A DNA stretch of 64,000 nt from Silene conica (lineage: Eukaryota > Streptophyta > Magnoliopsida > Caryophyllales > Caryophyllaceae), in the NCBI GenBank assembly GCA_029255685.2, contig CM055314.2:2808399-2872398 (forward strand), read 5' to 3'. The notes beneath the pieces are model-generated. The model was not told where the DNA came from, did not search any database, and worked only from the letters and a program-made list of their open reading frames with translations. Positions 56,480 through 64,000 of the stretch are shown here, one piece after another (within the stretch, counting starts at the first letter, position 1; each line of letters opens with the position of its first letter). A program made the position numbers and the translations under genes.

Positions 56480-56832
56480 ACATCAAGACATTTGCAGACG
56501 ATCGGGACTAAATCCACAAAACCCTACAAAATTCAACACAACAATTGAAGATCCTATCCAATCAATACTTGCTAATTAATCAGGTCTACACTTGTTCAAT
56601 TCTTTAATTACATTTTTATTTTTATTTGATTATGTTATCTGGGTGCTTCAATTCCTTCTTATGCTAATTAGGGTTTGTGTTCATGATTCTTGTCAAATTT
56701 GTTGTACAATCTGTGTATTAGAATTGTTTAGTTACGATTAAAAAAGAGGTAAGCAAATGATTGAGCTGGAGCGAGTATAAAATCAAGTTGCCTGAATTAG
56801 AATTTCTCTGGTTAACAGTATTGTCAGAAGAA
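56480..56832 (+). promoter_or_regulatory. Probable RPC6 leader with an intron
   Basis: A transcript-like stretch to about 56581 (ending AATCAG|GTCTAC) and an acceptor-like TCTCTGGTTAACAG at about 56818 suggest a leader intron, leaving only TATTGTCAGAAGAA before the start ATG. This is inferred from splice-site wording alone. Confidence 0.4.
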
Positions 56833-57543
56833 ATGAGTTTTAGGGGAGGGACATTGGGTATGAAACGAAAGCGGCCTGGGTCGGATGCAAAGGAGCTAAC
56901 CCCGGACGAGAAAGCCATGTTCGAATTGATTCGTAGCAAGGGCAATATGGGAATATGGAAGGGAAACATTCGGAGAGAGTTGAATTGTGATAACATTAAG
57001 GTTGTTGATAACTGTGTAAAGTCGCTTATAGGCAAGGGTTATATCAAAGAGGTGCCTGATGTTCAAGCGAAAGGGAAGAAGCGTCTCATGGCTAAGGAGT
57101 TTGAGCCTTCAACTGAGCTTACTGGTGGTGTTTGGTATCAAGACGGGGTTTTTGATGTCGATATGATTGAGAATCTTAGGAAGGCGTGTAAAGGGATTAT
57201 TAGTAAACAAAAGGTTTCTACTGCTGATGGGATTCTGAATGCTATTAAGAAGTCGGGTGGTCTTCAGTTTGAGCTCAACATCGACCATATCAAGCAAGTC
57301 CTCCATACTTTGTGCTTAGAGAACACAATTTTTAAAGTGAAGAGCAATGGTTTGGGTGAGTTTGTTTCCATTCCGTTTGGTATAGAGTGTTATAAGGTTA
57401 GGTCGAAGCAGAAAAAGGTCGGGGCTTTGGCTTCCATACCTTGTGGTGCTTGTCAACGCATTAACCAGTGTGATCCTAATGGTATTATATCTCCAACAAC
57501 TTGTGACTATTACACCAAATGGTTGGAGAAGTTAGATTTTTGA
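56833..57543 (+). CDS. RPC6: RNA polymerase III subunit RPC6 (RPC34/RPC39)
   Basis: Nuclear Pol III subunit of the RPC3-RPC6-RPC7 trimer that helps open promoters and recruit TFIIIB for tRNA and 5S rRNA transcription. A single coding exon of 236 residues. I start at ATG 56833 (MSFRGGTLGMKRKRPGS), because the frame upstream reads through an acceptor-like TTAACAG. Winged-helix parts lie at about 30-85 (FELIRSKGNMGIWKGNIRRE) and 105-175 (STADGILNAIKKSGGLQFEL). The end carries PCGACQRINQCDPNG and SPTTCDYY, giving C-x2-C-x5-C-x10-C, the spacing of the 4Fe-4S site described for human RPC39. A broken copy of its 3' end lies 0.8 kb downstream. Confidence 0.93.
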   Translation: MSFRGGTLGMKRKRPGSDAKELTPDEKAMFELIRSKGNMGIWKGNIRRELNCDNIKVVDNCVKSLIGKGYIKEVPDVQAKGKKRLMAKEFEPSTELTGGVWYQDGVFDVDMIENLRKACKGIISKQKVSTADGILNAIKKSGGLQFELNIDHIKQVLHTLCLENTIFKVKSNGLGEFVSIPFGIECYKVRSKQKKVGALASIPCGACQRINQCDPNGIISPTTCDYYTKWLEKLDF

Positions 57544-57837
57544 CAGTTGAGTTGCTCCTTTATCACTTATGTTTCCTTCCCCCCCACCCCCACCCCTCTT
57601 CGTCGTTTAGTGATCTTGTACGGAGTAGTTGTTTACCTTGACCACTAATGATATATCGATAATATATATAAGGTATCTTGTGATTTGAGGTGAAGAATGC
57701 TCCTCTTTGAAATGCCGGGAGGAATTAGTTTTTTTTTTTATAGTTCATCCTGATGGCTTATAGTTTAAAAGTTTGATGTGGATAGAGGTTGCTCTGCAGT
57801 AACTTGACTAGTCGCACTGTCACACGAGAGTTTTAGC

Positions 57838-58024
57838 CTATGTTACTCTGACTCGACTTGAAAGGTCGGACACGGGTACGTATCCAAGTGTCGGACACGG
57901 CTATTGTATGAAAATTGTTCAAGTTTTTGGTCTAAAATGAAGTGTCCGAGTGTCATACCAATGTCCAAGGAGCAAGTGTCAGACACGGGTACGGGAGGTC
58001 ATATGAAGTGTCGAAGTAACATAG
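57838..58024. mobile_element. hAT-type MITE with perfect 8-bp duplication
   Basis: Ends CTATGTTACTCTGAC and, in reverse complement, CTATGTTACTTCGAC. GTTTTAGC occurs on both sides (57830-57837 and 58025-58032). The 187-bp interior carries GTGTCGGACACGG-type motifs common in plant MITEs. It lies about 300 bases past the RPC6 stop. Confidence 0.92.
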
Positions 58025-58299
58025 GTTTTAGCAATTATTTACTGGACAGTAAGCTCGTCTTTTAAGTTGTGGGTTTCCTTTGTTGCTGATAGAATTACTT
58101 TATTTTGTGATGGTTTATGTAGAAAGGGTTTCATTTGTTGTACAGACCATGGTTTATAAGGTTGAGATTCGAGAAACACGTCCTTGATGTAGTATTCTGG
58201 TGGTTGATTGCGACTGGATATACTCGTTCTATCCTACCTTGTCCCCTGCATTATCTTCTAACAATTTATTCTGAGTGATTCCATTATTGTCTTTTATTT

Positions 58300-58465
58300 G
58301 TTTAAAGAGTTGCCATGGTTTAGGGGAGTTTGCTTCCTTTCCGATTAATGGTCAGAGTATTATAAGAATAACTGGTGCTTTGGTGATTTGAACTTTTGAC
58401 AGTTGAGTTGCTCTTTATCACTTATGCTTCTTCTTCTTTGTATCGTCGTTTTGTAATCTTTAGGG
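58300..58465 (+). pseudogene. Partial duplicate of the RPC6 3' end
   Basis: GAGTTTGCTTCCTTTCCG and CAGAGTATTATAAGA match RPC6 codons at 57357-57398. Then TTTTGACAGTTGAGTTGCTC and TTATCACTTATG match the RPC6 stop region and 3' sequence at 57537-57572. The roughly 115 coding bases between, including the four-cysteine site, are missing from the copy. The similarity goes on into the 3' region (CGTCGTTTTGTAATCTT against CGTCGTTTAGTGATCTT). It cannot make a functional subunit. Confidence 0.8.
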
Positions 58466-58469
58466 GTCA

Positions 58470-59275
58470 CATTTGTTATGTAAAATCGCGCTATAGTAAG
58501 TTGAAGTACCTTTCCAGGAAGCGGTATTTTAGTGGTTGGTTGCTACCGTATACTCTCTCGTTCATTTGTACTCCGTATTCATTTGTTGCTGTAGGGGTAT
58601 TTGTTGTCGTTTTTTTCTTTAGTCATTTTCTTTGCTTTATCAGGAAAGTTGTAGTTTGGATGTGAATGGATTAAAAAGGAATACGTGTAGTTTGGATATG
58701 AATGGAGGAAGTATATCAGATCCGAGTAACGCAAAGGTATAGAAGAGTAGAAGACGCACCGTCCCTTGAAAATTGTTTGATTGTTGACACGCGTCCATTT
58801 TCAATGCGTGGAGTCCTGACATATTTGTACAACCAAATACCAATACCTGCTGTAACGATTTATAATGGGAATACGAACGCAGAAACTATAAAAGGTAGGT
58901 AGGCCGTAGGCGTGGTCGGCAAAATCTCTGATGTTATGTTTTTGAGTGAATGCCTCGTGCGTTAAACAACAATAAGTTTTCAGGCATCGATTTAACAGCA
59001 GAAGTTTAACTACGAACTCCTAGACAATCACATGAACTGTTTGATTGTGCTTCAAAACTGCAACTGTAATGGAAATTGGATTTTTGAACTATTTTGTGGA
59101 AGGTTTGTACTAGGTACGCGCTTATCTATTTTTGTAGGATATTAGTTTATCAAGTAAGCCATATTACTCGATAAAGGGTGGTTAAGACTAAGACTTATTG
59201 ATCTACAACCAAAGTATTCGATCAACAATGCGTCTTAATTTGAACCAAGTTTTGTTTTACACAAGAATACGATTT
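58470..59275. other. Intergenic sequence downstream of the RPC6 duplicate
   Basis: GTATTTTAGTGGTTGGTTGC at about 58523 recalls GTATTCTGGTGGTTGATTGC at about 58191, so the duplication probably extended this far. A 20-base repeat (GTAGTTTGGATATGAATGG) lies at 58650-58706. No gene recognised. Confidence 0.4.
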
Positions 59276-59279
59276 TGGA

Positions 59280-59935
59280 TTTTTTTTGGTGAAAAGACGT
59301 GGGATAAACCAATGCAGAAAAACAGAGTTAAAACAAGAACGAAAAAACGAAAACAAAACAAAAAAACAAACTGAACCAACTACACTTCATCTATGCTAAG
59401 TAGCTCCATCCGCCAGGACCAGACGCGGCCAAGCAACACCACGGGCATCGAGAGCGATTAGCCGTCTCAAGGGGGCAGGCATAAGGTTAGGTTCGTAGAT
59501 ACGTATCCCCACATCTTGCTCCACTCCCAAATTTGCTAACCAATCTGCACAAGAATTCGCCTCCTTATAGACATGGACTATTTCTGCTTGTCATTCCGTT
59601 TCATGATAGAAAGATCGACAGAGGAGAATTAAGTGGGAGTGCGCTGTAGGCAACAGCTCCTTTTCCAAATTCTTCATAAAACCTTCTATTACCTTTGAAT
59701 CTGTTTGAATGTAGATTCGAGGGAATTTTCTTTCTGTAGCAATCATAAGTCCTCTTCTCAGGGCCATCAGTTCAGCTCTAGTTACGGTGGTTGTTCCTAA
59801 TTTCTCAGCAAACGACACAATCACTTTCCCTGTTCTGTCCCGTATTATTCCTCCTGCTCCAGCTAGACCTGAGTTCCCCTTGGATGCCCCATCAATATTT
59901 AGCATAATTCAGTCCACAGGAGGTGCACACTAATT
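59280..59935 (-). pseudogene. LINE 3' end with RNase H domain, broken
   Basis: Minus-strand translation gives the type I RNase H domain found at the C-terminus of plant LINEs: NIDGASKGNSGLAGAGG (Asp), TRAELMALRRG (Glu), IYIQTDSKVIEGF (Asp), then EIVHVYKEANSCADWLANLG (Asp), ending at TAG 59396. A stop (TGA, 59591-59593) lies between the third and fourth blocks where Trp is usual, and another just upstream of the domain at the expected Trp of a PPVDW-like motif. The reverse transcriptase is absent. A poly-A-like run marks the 3' end near 59280. Confidence 0.75.
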
Positions 59936-60927
59936 GATATTAATCTCCTTTCGGTGAGAAGTCGTACCAATGCTAATTAAATCATTGGTATCTTTCGCTC
60001 CAAAACTTCACGAGTTCGATCCGTGATAATATTATACAAATTTATCGGGATGGCTTTATGTCGGTTAAAAACCCTGCAATTCCTCCACCGTCATAGCCAC
60101 TACACCACGACCGTAAACGTAGTAGCCCAATGCTCCTCCCTCCCTCCCTCAGCCTCTCTTGGATAGGTTAGTAACTACCCACTCCTTAATATTTAAAGGA
60201 GCTTTGAACCATTTCATGTTTGCTAGCGGACAAGAAAACGATTTTGTAAAAACATAAATTTTAGACAAATATTTCATTTATATTTATTCAAGTAATCCTA
60301 GGCTTTCTATAGATAGCCAAGGACGAAAAACCACCCGGCAAGTGAAAAGTTTGTGATTATCTCTTCACTTTATTCATCTACTAAAATAAGACATAAGTCA
60401 CTCACGAGTTAATGCCTTGAATTTGAACATTCCTTTTAGGTCTTCATTTATGTCTGTTATCTCTCTCTCTCTGTTATTCTGTTAAATTTATTCATCAAAT
60501 TGGTTCAACACTTTGTGTTTATCTTTAGCAATCTACCTTCAATTTGAACAATTATTCATTTCCCCTAATTTGGTATAATTTCTCACTTCCTTGTATTGAT
60601 TTATCTTATGTTTAGCTTGTTAATTACTTTAAAGTTTCAATCTTTTCGATTATATATATGGCTAAATACATGAATTTGAGTTTGCTGTATCTTGTTATTA
60701 TGATTTATGTGTGTAGTTAGCATTACGAGGTAGTGTTCTTGGTTAGGGTTTCTAGGTTAATGTACAAAGTTAGGGTCTTTCATGTGGGAACATGATTAAA
60801 TGCCTCTTATTCGGCTTCGTTATTGTTTGATAATTACTCGTATTTGATTTGTAACACTAATTGCATCATTTTGTCTTAGTTGAGTGACCGTGAGCCCTGT
60901 TGATTTGGTTAGCTTGAATGACATATA
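59936..60927. other. Intergenic sequence and possible leader of the AIPP2-like gene
   Basis: CACGAGTTCGATCCGTGATA at about 60007 is B-box-like. TTATCTCTCTCTCTCTGTTA at about 60456 and the following TTTGAACAATTATTC-type sequence could be an untranslated first exon of the gene at 62-64 kb. Neither is proved. Confidence 0.3.
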
Positions 60928-61149
60928 GGCCCTGTTCTTTTGGCTTAATTTCAGCTCCTTCTAATTTTGGTTGGTTGTATTCCGTTAAGTTTTATTTACG
61001 TTCAATCAATTATTTTCAATTAATCTCTTCACAAAAGCAACTTTTAATTCAACTAAATTCACTTCACCTTAGTTCCACTCAATTTAGTTCAATTAAGCTT
61101 TACTCCAATTTATTCAATTCAGCTCGTTTCATCCGAAAAGAACAGGGCC
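60928..61149. mobile_element. MITE with GGCCCTGTTCTTTT ends
   Basis: Ends GGCCCTGTTCTTTTGGC and, in reverse complement, GGCCCTGTTCTTTTCGG, flanked by ATA (60925-60927 and 61150-61152). The 222-bp interior is rich in AATTCAATT/CAGCT. The open frame over it is a by-product. It is related to the decayed sequence at about 44725-44875. Confidence 0.8.
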
Positions 61150-61441
61150 ATAGTGAGCTAAATTAGGTTGGTGAACGGAATCCAGGGTTTAAATAGTTTT
61201 AAATGCTTCAGTGCTTGACTGGAGTCATCAAGTTAATGACATTATGCTATAGCAATTAATTAATCCAGTACTAGCTCGTAATTAGAAAGATTACTAATTA
61301 CTAATTTTTGAAACCCTAATTCAGGATTAATGGATTATTAGTGACTAGTTCATAATTTAGTCCCTTTTCCAAGTCTCAGACTTTAATTCCGAGTATAGGG
61401 AATACCCCTAACAAATTCCGTCACAAATTTTTGTTTCCCAT

Positions 61442-61588
61442 GGACCATTTTCGCCTGAAACAATAAGACGGGGATTTGATGGTCCAGCTAGTGTTTACAG
61501 CTTATGGTGTATTTTTTCCAAAAGTGGTCACCTTTGGCGGTAAAAGTGGCCTCAAAAACCCATTTTATTGTTTCAGACGAAAATGGCC
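61442..61588. mobile_element. Short MITE
   Basis: ACCATTTTCGCCTGAAACAA on the left and TTGTTTCAGACGAAAATGGC on the right form an inverted pair of nearly 30 bp around 90 bases containing AAAAGTGGTCACCTTTGG. A similar GTGGTCAC-rich stretch lies at 21440-21600. Confidence 0.65.
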
Positions 61589-62298
61589 TTATAAGGAAGA
61601 CTTACGCAGCTATTATTTACTTGCTTATTGTTTTGGTAGTTTACTTGTTTTGAAAAACCAGGAATATGATTCCGAATTTCTGATGAAGTAGGGCTAAACG
61701 AAAACAAGAATCATATTTGTGGGTTTTCGTGGGTTTGAATGTTTGATTCTGATATTCTGATAAACTAGGATAAAGAGAAACAGAAACAGAGACGAGAATT
61801 AATATTCCTGGGTTTGATTCTGATAGGCTGCTAAGGCTGGCATGATCCTCCAAGCTATAACACCTAGAGTTATTTGATTTTGCATTATGGGATCATGCCG
61901 GACAATCTTAAAGAATTTTGAGACTACCTTTGTCAGGATGAAGGGATTATGAGAGAAAAGGAAGCGGGGAAAAGGGAGGGGAGATGTCTCTTATGTTAGT
62001 TATGTAGTTAGCAAATTCAGTTGGAAGGTAATGAAGGAATATAATTTCCCTACTACAAGACTAATAAAAGTCCCTTGATATTAGGAAATATTAAGATGAA
62101 AATTACAAGGCTTCCTTCTCGCCACCCCCTCCTACCTTCCTATTCAAATAAAGAGCGACCCTTGTTTGGATGGACGGGTTTATGGAAAAGCGAGGGGGAA
62201 AAATCTACATTTTTAGAAAAAAAAAACCTTTTGAGTTAATTATTGTGCCAATGCAGCATGATGTGTGGGTATGTTGTTCATGAACCTTATTTTCCTGT
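61589..62298. other. Spacer or intron upstream of the AIPP2-like exons
   Basis: No exon recognised. Two related pieces (TTTGATTCTGATATTCTGAT and GGGTTTGATTCTGATAGGCT) lie at 61740-61830. Confidence 0.3.
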
Positions 62299-63715
62299 AT
62301 GATTTCGGTTTCTTTTTTTTCAAGATATCGTGTAGGTTTATTACCTTGCGATATTAGTGGAGGTTTTGGTTGGGCTTTTGAGTCTTGTTCTACTAAAGAC
62401 AAACAACGGGTGGACGTAGTCATGTATGGTGATCAAGTAGATAAAATGACAGAGTATTGTCATTTATCATCATTGTCAGAGCGATCAGTGGGTCGAGTGC
62501 CTGTTGTTGGTCCTATTTGGAGGTATGATCAGCTCCCATCTAGTCATGTTTACATATGTTTGCAGAAGTCTTTTTCTCTCTATATGTTACCTATGGTGTT
62601 ATATCTGTTCCTCCAGCTTTAGAATGATTTTAAAGATTAATGTGATAACTCTTTGAGGTTGTATTAGCGGCGGAGGTTGCTGTGACATGCAGGATCACTT
62701 TAAACTTTATTCTTGATTTTTTTTTTGGGGTTTTTTATACATGTGATAAGTTCGATTTAAAATCTATAAAATTCCTTTGCCTTTCATTTTTTGTTTCACC
62801 CCACTTCCGTTTTTTTCTTTTCTTTCTTTTTTCTTTTGTTGAGATGAGAGTTCACTCATAACGGTTCCAAAGGATGATTCATGTCAGCCGACCCCAAAAC
62901 ATTTTGGGACTAAGGCTCTAATGTTGTTGTTGTTAACTGTTGATTCTTTGTTCTCTCGTTTCTTATACATTTAATTGTTTATGACTTCCTGAAATTTGAA
63001 TAGGGGAGGTATCGAAATCAGCGGAAAAATCAGCGGAAAATTAGATGGGTTGGAAGTGTTTATTCCAAAAAATTTGCAACCAAAAGTCCTCCAACTTAAA
63101 CAGTCATTACAAAAATCAGTATGTTTTTGCATGAAGAGTAGGCGTGCACTGTGGCCGAAACATTTTGATGATGTGGGGGCCGCTCACAGTGACATAGAGC
63201 TTTTCATGTTCCCTGAAGTTTCGAGGTGCTACATTCAGAGAATCCATTCACAGTTCTTGGATTTAGGAAACATTCTCATTCTTATTAGAGTTTTTCTGTG
63301 ACAGGAGTGTGATAGATTACGATGACCTCGTAGAGCATATGATATCAAATGACCTAGCCATGACATCACACATCGACAACTTCAAGCTGATTATCTTTAC
63401 TTCCCTTGAACAAGAAGATAACCAGCAACGTACTGCTATACAACATTTTGTCCTGACAACATTTGTTACCTTTTGTGCATGATACGGAGAATATCAAGGT
63501 ATCGATCCCCAATTACTGATGATGCTTACTTGGTTACAGATATAAAAGGGAAGTACTACCTATGGGGAGTGGTCAAGGTAAAAGAATACATGAGATGCAA
63601 GTCATCTCGAGGAAAAAATACAAATGCTGAAAAGAAAAGGAACAGCAAATCAACGAGAGCATTGGACTGTGCAAAGGAATCAAACAGCCCTTCGTCAGGT
63701 AGAAGAGGTAGGTAG
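62299..63715 (+). CDS. AIPP2/PAIPP2-like protein (SPOC-like domain), 3' exons
   Basis: Exon ends at 62522 (PVVGPIWR), 63004-63225, 63305-63429 and 63539-63715 join with GT-AG ends and matching phases. The joined product has IWRGGIEISGK, SRRALWPKHFDDVGAAHSDI, ELFMFPEVSR, SVIDYDDLVEHMISNDLAM, DNFKLIIFTS and KGKYYLWGVVK. These blocks follow the order I know from plant AIPP2/PAIPP2-type chromatin proteins (WP-x-F, LYFFP, DLAM, L-I-FTS, YYLWGVF). In Arabidopsis those proteins act with BAH-domain readers and CPL2 in gene silencing. No PHD finger is visible here, so this is either a short relative or a gene whose 5' exons were not recognised. The true start is unknown: 62299 is only the open-frame limit, and an acceptor may lie at 62333 or 62334-62346. 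The tail is Lys/Ser-rich and ends at TAG 63713. Confidence 0.6.
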
Positions 63716-63921
63716 TTAGTATTCATTGATTAATTTGCAGAATTTAGAAAAGTTTAGTTTAAAACCAATAAAAGAAGGTAACAATGGAGGGATAGAGAGC
63801 TGTTTCTGTACAGATAGAGCTGTAAACTATAGAATATTGTTCTAAAATTTTGTCGACTAATGTACATTTGTGGAATATATAGATAGTTTCGTACAGAGTG
63901 CTACGAAAAGTGTTGCAGACT

Positions 63922-64000
63922 TGCATAATAGGAATATTAATAATAGTTGCGCCTCAACCATAACCTTAAGGTTTTGGTTGAAATGGTTCATCTATCATGG
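63922..64000 (+). mobile_element. TRIM-like LTR, cut by the window edge
   Basis: AATAGGAATATTAATAATAG, then TTAAGGTTTTGGTTG and GGTTCATCTATCATGG match the longer terminal repeat of the TRIM-like fossil in COL intron 1, in the other orientation. The final TGG would be the start of the primer site. The rest lies outside. Confidence 0.6.

Noticed and set aside
60918-61166. 82-codon open frame with Ser/Leu-rich product
   Set aside because: It coincides with the MITE at 60928-61149 and includes both its terminal repeats.
1-64000. CRISPR array, bacterial operon or plasmid-like system
   Set aside because: All recognised genes are plant nuclear genes with introns. The repeats are transposons and satellites, and no spacer-repeat arrangement was seen.

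Overview
The window reads as nuclear DNA of a dicot plant. It is AT-rich, its genes have GT-AG introns, and most of the sequence between genes is MITEs, Helitrons, hAT, Harbinger and Mutator-type DNA transposons plus retroelement fossils. The transposon style (many Tourist- and Stowaway-like MITEs, recurring TACTCCGTA motifs, a CCGTCACAA-type hairpin MITE) would fit Caryophyllales. That placement is inference only.

Six host genes can be supported. (1) A DF1/GT-2 type double-trihelix transcription factor, 12948-10714, minus strand, two exons. (2) A CRR3-like thylakoid NDH-complex protein, 23876-22829, minus, two exons. (3) A CONSTANS-LIKE B-box/CCT protein of the COL14/COL15 type, 36367-39163, plus, four exons. 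(4) A raffinose synthase of the RS5 type, 48628-54040, plus, four exons. (5) The RNA polymerase III subunit RPC6/RPC34, 56833-57543, plus, one coding exon, followed by a broken partial duplicate of its 3' end. (6) The 3' part of an AIPP2-like (SPOC-like domain) gene, about 62.3-63.7 kb, plus. They have unrelated roles and show no functional clustering, as is normal for plant chromosomes.

Region by region. 1-10 kb has no host gene and holds a truncated Helitron, hairpin MITEs, a Stowaway, a 1.9-kb Mutator-like element carrying tRNA-like arms, and a Tourist-like element. 10-13.2 kb is DF1 with a minisatellite just downstream. 13-22.8 kb is MITEs, a degenerate AT-rich tandem array and three Helitrons. 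22.8-23.9 kb is CRR3. 24-26.4 kb holds worn gag fragments of copia and Athila-like fossils. 27.0-29.6 kb is a Helitron. 30.2-34.8 kb is a retroposon-like sequence split by a complete-looking 3.7-kb PIF/Harbinger element with both open reading frames intact, the best-preserved mobile element here. 36-39 kb is the COL gene, whose introns carry a TRIM-like fossil and an elaborate fold-back repeat. 40.5-43.5 kb is nested LTR fossils with a hAT MITE. 46-48.3 kb is Tourist-like MITEs. 48.6-54 kb is RS5, with hAT-derived sequence and a tandem duplication close to its last splice acceptor. 54-64 kb holds a copia fossil, a hAT element, RPC6, a LINE RNase H fragment, MITEs and the AIPP2-like gene. A second TRIM-like repeat is cut by the right edge.

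I found no system I would call new to biology. The items most worth a second look are the intact Harbinger element, the fold-back array in the COL intron, the 23-bp hairpin array with compensating changes, the MULE with inverted tRNA-like arms, and the RPC6 3'-end duplication.
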